Of a DNA stretch of 64,000 bases, positions 34,009-41,315 are shown one piece after another. Under the pieces are notes generated by a model that was not told the DNA's origin, ran no database searches, and worked only from the letters and a program-made list of their open reading frames with translations. The number at the start of each line of letters is the position of its first letter. The stretch's first letter is position 1. The DNA comes from Clostridia bacterium (lineage in GTDB: Bacteria > Bacillota > Clostridia > Christensenellales > Aristaeellaceae). The stretch is taken from assembly GCA_900769075.1 (NCBI GenBank), contig CAAGFE010000060.1:93542-157541 (forward strand). Reading direction: 5' to 3'. Made by a program: the position numbers and the translations under genes.

Positions 34009-36012
34009 TCAGTTGAGGGCAACTTGTTTGATTTTCTCGCCGTAGCAGCGCAGGGCAACGGATTCGACCGCCGCGCGTTCCGCCGCAAAAGCAGCGTCGC
34101 TGCGGAGCTTCTTCATGCAGTTGGCGGCTTCCTCCAGCAGCTTCACATCGCCATTCAGCAAAAAGCCCTGGAGCATTTCGCCGGACTGACGGGTTCCCAT
34201 CAGATCCCCCGGGCCGCGCAGCTCAAGATCCTTCTGGGCGACCAGGAAGCCGTCGTTCGTCTGGGTGAGAATCCGCAGCCGGTCGGTTTCCTCCGCCAGC
34301 AGGAAACACCAGGATTCCGCCGATCCCCGCCCGACGCGTCCGCGCAGCTGATGGAGCTGGCTCAAGCCGTAGCGCTCCGCGTTCTCGATGATCATGACCG
34401 AGGCGTTGGGGACGTTCACGCCGACCTCGATGACGGTGGTGGAGACCAGCACATCCAGTGTACCGGACGCGAACTCCGTCAGCACTGCCGCCTTGTCCTC
34501 CGCCTTCTGCGTCCCCCAGGTCAGCCCCACACGGAGACCATGGAGCACGCCGTGGACCAGGTCATCGTAGGTTTCCTTGGCGGAACGAACGTCCTCCAGC
34601 ATTTCGCTCTCCTCCACCAGCGGACAGACGACGTAGCCCTGGCGACCCCTGGCGACCTCTTCCCGCAGGAAGCCGTACATGGCCTCCCGTTTTTCCTCCG
34701 GCACCACGCGGGTTTTGACCGGCGTACGGCCCGGGGGCAGCTCGTCCACCACGGATACGTCCAGGTCGCCATAGAGAATCAGCGCCAGGGTACGGGGAAT
34801 GGGCGTGGCGGACATGACAAGCACATGGGGCGCCTTTTCAGCCTGCGCCCCCTTTTCCTGGAGGGTGCTGCGCTGACGCACGCCGAAGCGGTGCTGCTCG
34901 TCCGTCACCACCAGGCCAAGGCGCCGGTAAGACACCCCTTCGCTGATGAGGGCGTGGGTGCCAAACACCGCATTCCATGCACCGGAAGCACAGGCTGCAT
35001 GAGCCGCCTTCTTCTCCTTAGCCTTCATGCTGCCAATGAGCAGACCGCAGCGGATGCCCAGCGGCTCCAGCATGGCCTTGGCGGATTCATAATGCTGGCG
35101 GGCGAGGATCTCCGTGGGCGCCATCATGGCGGCCTGGAAACCGGCCCTGCAGACCATGGCAATCGCGCCGAAGGCTAGGGCGGTTTTGCCGCAGCCCACA
35201 TCGCCCTGGATCAGCCGGCTCATGGCATGGGGTTTGCGCAGATCATCGGCGATCTCGTTGAGGACGCGCCGCTGGGCATTGGTCGGCTGGAAGGGCATCG
35301 TCTGCCAGAAATCCGCCGCGGCATTTTCCGCCAGCGGAATGGACATGCCGTCCTCCCTGCGGTGACGCATCAGTCCCAGTGCCGCCTGATACATCAGCAT
35401 CTGCTCAAAGGCCAGGCGCCGGCGGGCCATTTTGAGATTCTCGAAGTTCGCCGGGAAATGCGCCTCTCGGAGGGCAAAGTTCAGCTCGCACAGGCCATGG
35501 CGCAGGCGCAGCGCATTGGGAAGCGTTTCGGGGCAGGTATCATCCACCTGTTCGAGGGCCTGCTCCATCATCGCCCGGAAGGATTTCGCCGGGATCCCCT
35601 TGATCGCCCGATACACCGGCTGAATGGAGGGTTCCTTGACCAGCGATGCATTCTGCAGCACCCGGCGGCCGTTTTTCTCCCCGATCCGCCCGAAGAGCAT
35701 GACCGGCTCCCCCACCGGGAGCTGCTGCATCATCCACGGCTGATTGTACCAGGCCAGCGACAGGCGGCCCGAATCATCCCGGAGCGACGCAGTGACCCTG
35801 CTCAGCCCGTTGAAGCGGCTGAATTTGGGAGCATCCTGCACCACGCCCATCACCAGAACCTCCCCGCGTGCTTCCGCGCAGGGGACAACCTGCGTCCGAT
35901 CCTCATAGCGCACAGGGAGCGTGTAAAGCAAATCGCGCAATGAGACAATGCCCACTGCGCGAAGGGATTCCATTCGTGCAGGGCCCACGCCCCGCATTTC
36001 AGATAACTCCAT
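34009..36012 (-). CDS. recG: ATP-dependent DNA helicase RecG
   Basis: 667 residues, SF2 helicase that regresses stalled replication forks and processes Holliday junctions. The wedge OB domain lies near residues 50-140. Walker A is GDVGCGKTALA, motif II is DEQHRFG, and motif VI is QLRGRVGRG. A C-terminal TRG region is present. The ATG at 36012 follows the DAK stop by one base (TAATATG) with GGAG four bases before it; ATG 35997 is an alternative. It is part of the asp23-fakA-recG-ppk1 operon. asp23-fakA-recG is a conserved Firmicutes cluster. Confidence 0.96.
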   Translation of the reverse strand: MELSEMRGVGPARMESLRAVGIVSLRDLLYTLPVRYEDRTQVVPCAEARGEVLVMGVVQDAPKFSRFNGLSRVTASLRDDSGRLSLAWYNQPWMMQQLPVGEPVMLFGRIGEKNGRRVLQNASLVKEPSIQPVYRAIKGIPAKSFRAMMEQALEQVDDTCPETLPNALRLRHGLCELNFALREAHFPANFENLKMARRRLAFEQMLMYQAALGLMRHRREDGMSIPLAENAAADFWQTMPFQPTNAQRRVLNEIADDLRKPHAMSRLIQGDVGCGKTALAFGAIAMVCRAGFQAAMMAPTEILARQHYESAKAMLEPLGIRCGLLIGSMKAKEKKAAHAACASGAWNAVFGTHALISEGVSYRRLGLVVTDEQHRFGVRQRSTLQEKGAQAEKAPHVLVMSATPIPRTLALILYGDLDVSVVDELPPGRTPVKTRVVPEEKREAMYGFLREEVARGRQGYVVCPLVEESEMLEDVRSAKETYDDLVHGVLHGLRVGLTWGTQKAEDKAAVLTEFASGTLDVLVSTTVIEVGVNVPNASVMIIENAERYGLSQLHQLRGRVGRGSAESWCFLLAEETDRLRILTQTNDGFLVAQKDLELRGPGDLMGTRQSGEMLQGFLLNGDVKLLEEAANCMKKLRSDAAFAAERAAVESVALRCYGEKIKQVALN

Positions 36013-36013
36013 A

Positions 36014-37672
36014 TTACTCCACAGAGATCAGGTAGTAGTACAGCGGCTGACCGCCCATCAGGCAATCCACATCGCAGTCGGGATACTGCTCGGCGATTTC
36101 GGCAGTGATCGCTTCCGCGTCCTCCTTGGTGATGTCCGCGCCGTAGTAGACGGTGATCAGCTCGGCCTCGTCATCGACGATGGCGGTCATCATCTCCATC
36201 ACCACATCGTGGACGGAATTGCCGGAGAACTCGATCTGGCCGTTGTGCATGCCGATGATGTCATCCTTGTGGATCTGCACGCCATTGTACTCGCTGTCCC
36301 GCACAGCATAGGTGACCGTGCCAGTCTTGACGTGGTTGGCAGCTTCCGCCATGCGCTCGGCATTCTCCGCGCCGGAAACATCAGGCTGGAAGGACACAGC
36401 GGCGGCAATGCCCATCGCCACATTCTTGGTGGGGATGACGTGGACTTCCTTTTCCGCCAGCTCCGCCGCCTGATTGGCCGCGAAAATCACGTTGCCGTTG
36501 TTCGGGAACACGAACACGCACCTGGCATTCACGGCGTTGATGGCGCTGAGAATATCGTCCACGGAAGGATTCATGGTCTGTCCGCCCTCGACGATATAAT
36601 CCACGGTCAGATCGCGGAAAATGTTGGAGAAGCCTTCGCCCAGGGACACGGCAACCATGCCGAAGTCCTTTGCGGGCTCAGCGGGCGCGGCAGGAATCGC
36701 CTCGGGGGCCTTCTCCCCTTCCAGCTTCCGCTTCATATCCAGCATATTGTCAATCTTGATGTTCACCAGCTCGCCCAGCTCAATGCCGTATTCGATGGCA
36801 TTGCCGGGATTGTTGGTGTGCACATGTACCTTGGTTTCCAGCATATCGCCATTGACCTGGACGCGGTCACCGATGCGGTTCAGGCGGCGGCGGAAGGAAT
36901 CCACGTCGCCCTCGGTGCAGTCCTCGCGGAAGTTCACGATGGTAAACTCGGTGCAGTAGGCGTTGTGGATTTCGCCGGAGAGGTCATGGATGTCCTCCTC
37001 GGTCACCGTGGCATCGCCCGCCAGCAGGGCCGCGGGATCGGCAATCTCCTCCCCGCGCATGCATGCCGCATAGCCGGTGTAGATCAGCAGCAGACCGCGT
37101 CCGCCGGAGTCCACTACACCGGCAGCCTTGAGCGGCGGCAGCATCTCCGGCGTCTTGCGCAGGATGGCTTCACCACTCTGCAGGATGAGGTTCATCAGGC
37201 CATCATAATCATCGGGGTTCTGCTCGGTGAACTTGATGGCATCCTCCGCAATAACGCGGGCCACGGTCAGAATGGTGCCCTCCTTGGGCTTCATGACCGC
37301 CTTGTACGCCTTGTCGCTGCCGGCCTTCAGGGCCTGGGCAAACTGGACGGGCGTAATCTTCTCCACCCCCTTGAGGGCGGTAGCAAAGCCGCGCAGCAGC
37401 TGGGACGTGATGACGCCGGAATTGCCGCGGGCGCCCTTGAGCGCGCCCTTGGAAATGGCGGCGGCGGCCTCGTCTGCCCGCAGATACTCCTGGGCGTTGA
37501 TCTCGCGCACGGCGCTCTGCATGGTCAGGCTCATGTTGGTGCCTGTATCGCCGTCGGGGACGGGGAAAACGTTCAGGGCGTCCACTGCTTCACGGTTCTG
37601 CTCCAGCAGATTCGCGCCGGCGATGAGCATATCACGCAGCAGCAGGCCATCAATTACTTTATGCTGTATCAA
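36014..37672 (-). CDS. fakA: DAK-domain protein, fatty acid kinase FakA-like (YloV)
   Basis: 552 residues. The N-terminal DhaL-like ATP-binding domain carries ALNVFPVPDGDTGTNM, with the Asp residues that hold Mg-ATP, followed by GARGNSGVITSQ. The central DegV-cofactor region and a C-terminal domain are also seen. FakA phosphorylates fatty acids bound by a FakB (DegV) protein, but no fakB gene is in the window. The TTG at 37672 is preferred because GGAGG lies eight bases upstream; ATG 37687 is possible. The gene is between the Asp23/Gls24 gene and recG, as in Bacillus (yloU-yloV). Confidence 0.92.
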   Translation of the reverse strand: MIQHKVIDGLLLRDMLIAGANLLEQNREAVDALNVFPVPDGDTGTNMSLTMQSAVREINAQEYLRADEAAAAISKGALKGARGNSGVITSQLLRGFATALKGVEKITPVQFAQALKAGSDKAYKAVMKPKEGTILTVARVIAEDAIKFTEQNPDDYDGLMNLILQSGEAILRKTPEMLPPLKAAGVVDSGGRGLLLIYTGYAACMRGEEIADPAALLAGDATVTEEDIHDLSGEIHNAYCTEFTIVNFREDCTEGDVDSFRRRLNRIGDRVQVNGDMLETKVHVHTNNPGNAIEYGIELGELVNIKIDNMLDMKRKLEGEKAPEAIPAAPAEPAKDFGMVAVSLGEGFSNIFRDLTVDYIVEGGQTMNPSVDDILSAINAVNARCVFVFPNNGNVIFAANQAAELAEKEVHVIPTKNVAMGIAAAVSFQPDVSGAENAERMAEAANHVKTGTVTYAVRDSEYNGVQIHKDDIIGMHNGQIEFSGNSVHDVVMEMMTAIVDDEAELITVYYGADITKEDAEAITAEIAEQYPDCDVDCLMGGQPLYYYLISVE

Positions 37673-37731
37673 AAGTCGTTCCTCCATTCGGCCTGTGTCC
37701 GCATTGCGGTGCACAGCTTGCTTCGCCGGTG

Positions 37732-38082
37732 TCAGACGCGGATGCCCTCCACCGAAATGTTCACCTTGCGCACCTTCACGCCTGTCATGCTTTCCAGCTT
37801 ATAGCGCACCTGATCGACAATGGTTTTGCACACCTCCGCAATGGAGATCCCGTATTCCACGACGATGAACAGATCCACATCCAGCATATCGCCGACGTTG
37901 CGAATCTGCACGCCCCTGGAAAGATTCTCCCTGCCGAGCCACTCGACAATCCCGTCCTTGGCCCGCTTGGAGGACATTGCGACAATGCCGTAGCATTCCA
38001 GCGCCGCATAACCCACAACCTTGAGCATCACATCCTCTGTGATGTAGATCGTGCCGATGTCATTTTTGATCTTGCATTCCAT
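37732..38082 (-). CDS. yloU: Asp23/Gls24-family envelope stress protein
   Basis: 116 residues. A short alkaline-shock-like protein with the segment GTIYITEDVMLKVVGYAALECYGIVAM and the NISVEGIRV end typical of the family. Relatives occur in the cytoplasm near the membrane and are linked to envelope homeostasis; Bacillus YloU is encoded before yloV (fakA). ATG 38082 has GGAGG 11 bases upstream; an in-frame ATG further up lacks support. It is the first gene of the operon. Confidence 0.92.
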   Translation of the reverse strand: MECKIKNDIGTIYITEDVMLKVVGYAALECYGIVAMSSKRAKDGIVEWLGRENLSRGVQIRNVGDMLDVDLFIVVEYGISIAEVCKTIVDQVRYKLESMTGVKVRKVNISVEGIRV

Positions 38083-38094
38083 GGTTGCGTCTAC

Positions 38095-38115
38095 CTCCTT
38101 GCTCCTTGCTCCTTG
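38095..38115 (-). repeat. Three tandem copies of a 7-base SD-like unit
   Basis: The unit CAAGGAG is repeated exactly three times on the minus strand directly before the asp23 ribosome binding site. Each copy contains AAGGAG. It may affect ribosome loading or simply be slippage. Confidence 0.85.
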
Positions 38116-38189
38116 TGCCAGGGGCAATCCCCGCCTATGGCAGAGCCGTGATTCCACGTCAAAGATACCCATAGCTGGGGTCATTATGT

Positions 38190-38218
38190 AGTATACAGGA
38201 TTTTGACGTTTTTAGCAA
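38190..38218 (-). promoter_or_regulatory. Sigma-A promoter of the asp23-fakA-recG-ppk1 operon
   Basis: TTGCTA (38213-38218), a 17-base spacer and TATACT (38190-38195). The leader before the asp23 start is about 100 bases and contains a GC-rich hairpin and the CAAGGAG triplet repeat. Confidence 0.7.
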
Positions 38219-38303
38219 GGCTTTTTTCACCCGCAAGGGAGGATAATTGTTTGGGATTCAAACCAGGGAGACCGTTTTTTGAATTTCGAGGGGTGCTTTT
38301 GCC

Positions 38304-39146
38304 TTATTCCTCCCGCATGCGGAGGTTCTCCGCCGGGATATAGCCATACCAACCGTCAAACTCGATGGCATACCAGCCGTCCTCCAAACCATGGACAAGC
38401 ACCTCCGTGCCGGTGGGAAGATCGGCTACCTTGGCGGTGGATTTGGACGCGGCGGCCCGCACCGGGACGGTGGATTTCCCGTCTGTGACGTTCTTGATAT
38501 GCACCACGGCGTTTCCCATCGGGGGCGTCTGGCCGTCGTCGAAGATCAGGCAATCGGTGCGGATGTATCCTGCCTGGCCGTCGTAGAGGATCTTGGTGAG
38601 GGATGCATTGGTATACGCCAGCACGGCGACAATCCGTCCCGCCTTGCAGGTGGCGATGACCTTGCTGCTGCCGTCGGCCTGATCCCGCAGGGAGGCTTCC
38701 CCCGTGCGGGGAGCGCTGATGATGGCAACATGGTGGGCCATGTCACTGTTGCCGCGGATGGTCAGGAATCGGGTGGGCACGGTCAGCTCCTCGGATTGGA
38801 GATTGGCCACCACAGTGGTATGCAGCCCGAGCTTCACCAGCCGCACGGACAGGGCGCGGGTGCCTTCCCCGTACCGGGAAACGGCCCATTCCTCCGCGAT
38901 GGTCGTGTCAAAGCTGAAACCGTCGGTTTTCGTTTTTGTGTACGCCCGTCCGGGGAAATAGGTGCTGCAGTAGTCCTTCAGCGCCTGATCGTCATTGGCG
39001 ATGCCGGCAGGGATCCTTACCCGGGAGCCATCCTGGAAATAAATGATGACCTGCTCCTGAACTGCTTCCTCGCCCATGGCAAGGGCCGCCGGAATCATCA
39101 CAGCCGCCAGCAGCAGCGCAAGCATACGTTTCAGCCGTTGATACAT
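38304..39146 (-). CDS. Secreted SH3-domain protein
   Basis: 280 residues. A signal peptide (MYQRLKRMLALLLAAVMIPAALA) is followed by an unclassified region with YYxxDGxxVxI-like sequence and two bacterial SH3-type domains. The first runs about residues 145-200 (EASLRDQADGSSKVIATCKAGRIV..) and the second about 212-276 (GKSTVPVRAAASKSTAKVADLPTGTEV..WYGYIPAENL). Such domains usually bind cell-wall peptides. No catalytic domain is seen. The ATG at 39146 follows AGGAGAGG by ten bases. It is a single-gene unit, between asp23 and spoIIP. Confidence 0.8.
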   Translation of the reverse strand: MYQRLKRMLALLLAAVMIPAALAMGEEAVQEQVIIYFQDGSRVRIPAGIANDDQALKDYCSTYFPGRAYTKTKTDGFSFDTTIAEEWAVSRYGEGTRALSVRLVKLGLHTTVVANLQSEELTVPTRFLTIRGNSDMAHHVAIISAPRTGEASLRDQADGSSKVIATCKAGRIVAVLAYTNASLTKILYDGQAGYIRTDCLIFDDGQTPPMGNAVVHIKNVTDGKSTVPVRAAASKSTAKVADLPTGTEVLVHGLEDGWYAIEFDGWYGYIPAENLRMREE

Positions 39147-39181
39147 CACAGCATGTCCTCTCCTGCGGTCATATTTTTTCT

Positions 39182-39210
39182 ATCATACCACATTCTTTTG
39201 GCAGATGCAA
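39182..39210 (-). promoter_or_regulatory. Sigma-A promoter of the SH3 protein gene
   Basis: TTGCAT (39205-39210), a 17-base spacer and TATGAT (39182-39187) on the minus strand. Confidence 0.65.
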
Positions 39211-39251
39211 TCCATATTGTTCGGATAGGGATCGGAAATGCCGTTGACCGC

Positions 39252-39309
39252 AAAAAAGGGAGTGATGTTGGCAGAGAAGGACAAACCCTTCCCCGACATC
39301 GTCACTCCC
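39252..39309 (-). terminator. Terminator of DUF1614-spoIIP
   Basis: A long hairpin (outer stem GGGAGTGA with CACTCCC, with bulges further in) ends in TTTTTT on the minus strand. It lies about 65 bases after the spoIIP stop. A 48-codon plus-strand ORF (39238-39384) runs across this hairpin and is probably spurious. Confidence 0.8.
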
Positions 39310-39374
39310 ATTGTCCGTGGTTGGCTCGATGCGCCGGATACCTCCCCCGGCTGCATCGGTTATGATCCATTTAT

Positions 39375-40526
39375 TTATGACTGATCCGGATGCTCGTGAT
39401 CGGAAGGCTTCCTGCCCAGCAAGCCGCCAGTCATTTCGTTCAGATTCCGCGCAGCCTTGCGGGCGCCCCCCTTCCATGAGCCCGTTGAAAGAAGCGCAAA
39501 CCCAAGGATGCCGACAATCAGCAGCACCGCCAGGAACCAGAAGCCGCTGCCAATACCGCCTTCCCCGCTTTCCGCTCCCGTATCCTCTGCTCCCATCGTC
39601 ACGCCGCCGGTCGCCTTCGGCTGGCTCCCCACATCGCTGGTGATTCTCCCTGCGCTGCCGGTGATGCCGCCATAGAGCGCACGGTTCAGCACATCCGCCA
39701 TCATGGGCATGCTTGCCATCACCCGCTCCTTGTCCAAGGTATAGGTGCCGCATTCAAACAGAAGGCTTTTCGGCAGCAGATCCTGATTGAAGGTTCCCTT
39801 GCCCATATAGATGTCCTTGATGAGTCCCGGATAGACCCTGTCTGCCACGGCTTTGATGAGCAGGGCAAACTCCTTGTTGACGTCGGCGTTTTGGTTGCCC
39901 CGGCCGACCAGCAGACGAATCCTGGACGCCTTTACATCGCCGATGGTGACGGCGTAGGAGTCCGGGTCGGGAATGCCGTCCCGGTGGATGTCGATGAGCG
40001 CATCGGGCATCGCGGTTTTCAGCAGCTCAACGGCAGTTTGTCTGGACCGGCGATAGGCGCCCGCATCATGGGGGTGATGCAGCGCATCGGACGCGGTGAC
40101 CTCCACCCCTTTCTCGGTCAGCGCCCCTGCCAGCGCCTGCTCCACCTGATAGATCGAACCGCGGTCGGTGGTCGTGTAATATCCGTCGCTGGGCTCGAAG
40201 GATTCATCGCTGTGGGTACAGTAGAGGGCGATCCTTCGAGAAACGGCACTGACAGGGAGCGCGGCATCCGCATCCAGCCAGTCCACCGAGGGCAGCGCGA
40301 TTTCTCCGATCAGGCGTGCCACAGCGGTATCGCCGGAAACCTGAACCAGCTCGTACTCCTTGTTGTCCGCTGAGATGTACCGATCGCCAGCTTCCGGCTC
40401 ATAGCAGATTTCCGTCAGGTGTGTGCCATCCTCCAGCGTGATTCGCCAGACGGCTTCCGTTTCGGAACGCGCGATGGCAGGAACCAGCATCAGCCCGGTC
40501 ATCAGCGCTGCCAGCCAAGCCTTCAT
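39375..40526 (-). CDS. spoIIP: Stage II sporulation protein P, copy 1 (C-terminally anchored)
   Basis: 383 residues. SpoIIP is an amidase and endopeptidase that, with SpoIID and SpoIIM, degrades peptidoglycan during engulfment. A signal peptide (about 1-20) leads to the SpoIIP domain with THSDESF (104-110), the DIHRD motif (179-183) and LLFECGTYT near 255. Uniquely, a transmembrane helix follows near 329-351 and a basic, Gly-rich cytoplasmic tail. Usual SpoIIP has only an N-terminal anchor. The start follows GGGAGGTG, and the ATGA overlap couples it to DUF1614. Confidence 0.88.
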   Translation of the reverse strand: MKAWLAALMTGLMLVPAIARSETEAVWRITLEDGTHLTEICYEPEAGDRYISADNKEYELVQVSGDTAVARLIGEIALPSVDWLDADAALPVSAVSRRIALYCTHSDESFEPSDGYYTTTDRGSIYQVEQALAGALTEKGVEVTASDALHHPHDAGAYRRSRQTAVELLKTAMPDALIDIHRDGIPDPDSYAVTIGDVKASRIRLLVGRGNQNADVNKEFALLIKAVADRVYPGLIKDIYMGKGTFNQDLLPKSLLFECGTYTLDKERVMASMPMMADVLNRALYGGITGSAGRITSDVGSQPKATGGVTMGAEDTGAESGEGGIGSGFWFLAVLLIVGILGFALLSTGSWKGGARKAARNLNEMTGGLLGRKPSDHEHPDQS

Positions 40527-41143
40527 CGGTCATCACCTCCCATTCGCGCCCGAACAAAACGCTCGATGGTTTCCCCGACCAGTTCACACATCAAAACGGC
40601 GATCACACCGCTGATGACGCTTGCATCCGCAATGCCGCCCCCGCCGAGGATCAGCTGCGTCCGGTAGCCCTGCATCAGGATCACGACGGCATTGATAAGA
40701 TCTGCCAGCAGCACACCTGCTACACCGCAGACGAACGCTGCCCGCCTGGACCGGCCGATCACCCAGGCAATCACGCCGCCGCAGACGCCATAGAGCCACA
40801 TGGGATCAAAGGGCATGGCTTCCGCTTCACCGGGCAGCAGCGCGGACAGGGCGTACACGGCCCCGCCGGTCAGGACGGTGCCCAGCGCGGTGCGCCAGCG
40901 CTCCAAGGACGTATCTGCCCGGATGAACAGATACACGCACACCCCCAGCGGAATGATGGCCCCGCCGATGCTGATGCCAAAGCTGCCCCAGCGGATATTG
41001 GGCAGCCAGGTGCCGATCAGCATGGCGCCGATGATCAGCAGCGCCTGACGGTCCGTCAGATGCATCCTGTCCAGCACGCGCTGAAGCAATCCGCAAAAAA
41101 CAAGAATGGCCGCAATCAACAGCAGCATGGTACCAGCCGACAT
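40523..41143 (-). CDS. DUF1614-family membrane protein
   Basis: 206 residues. Six or seven hydrophobic helices. The stretches RVLDRMHLTDRQALLIIGAM, ADTSLERWRTALGTV, YGVCGGVIAWVIGRSRRAAFV and GGGGIADASVISGVIAVL match DUF1614 as I recall it. The function is unknown; family members are common in spore-forming Clostridia. ATG 41143 follows GGAGGGG by four bases, so the longer frame is not used. The gene overlaps spoIIP and is preceded by a strong match to a sigma-F promoter, which hints at forespore expression. Confidence 0.88.
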   Translation of the reverse strand: MSAGTMLLLIAAILVFCGLLQRVLDRMHLTDRQALLIIGAMLIGTWLPNIRWGSFGISIGGAIIPLGVCVYLFIRADTSLERWRTALGTVLTGGAVYALSALLPGEAEAMPFDPMWLYGVCGGVIAWVIGRSRRAAFVCGVAGVLLADLINAVVILMQGYRTQLILGGGGIADASVISGVIAVLMCELVGETIERFVRARMGGDDR

Positions 41144-41175
41144 CCAACCCCTCCTGCACGCCTTGTTTTCTGCGT

Positions 41176-41205
41176 CATTTTGTCCGTCCGGGCCCAAGAA
41201 TATGC
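41176..41205 (-). promoter_or_regulatory. Candidate sigma-F (forespore) promoter of DUF1614-spoIIP
   Basis: On the minus strand GCATA (41201-41205), exactly 15 bases, then GGACAAAATG (41176-41185). This fits the sigma-F consensus GYATA-N15-GGNNANANTR at every defined position. No sigma-A promoter is seen there. Confidence 0.7.
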
Positions 41206-41226
41206 GCAGATACGGGCACTTTGCCC

Positions 41227-41255
41227 TTGACGATAGGCGAACAATTTGATAAAAT
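41227..41255 (+). promoter_or_regulatory. Sigma-A promoter of the 751-residue protein
   Basis: TTGACG (41227-41232), a 17-base spacer and TAAAAT (41250-41255), about 55 bases before the start. Confidence 0.8.
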
Positions 41256-41315
41256 AATCAAAGGTGGTATTATCTGTATTATTCTCTTTATCTTATGTGT
41301 GTGGAGGCATATTGG

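Noticed and set aside
38240..38290. A tRNA-like T-arm (GGTTTGAATCC) on the minus strand
   Set aside because: No acceptor stem, D-arm or anticodon arm can be built around it. Probably chance.
38216..38303. A plus-strand mini-ORF starting at a TTG after GGGAGG
   Set aside because: Only about 11 codons, no promoter in the proper place, and it does not lead into a plus-strand gene.
39238..39384. A 48-codon plus-strand ORF beginning MPLTAKKG
   Set aside because: It runs across the terminator hairpin of DUF1614-spoIIP (39252-39309) and into the spoIIP end. The reading frame is explained by the stem sequence.
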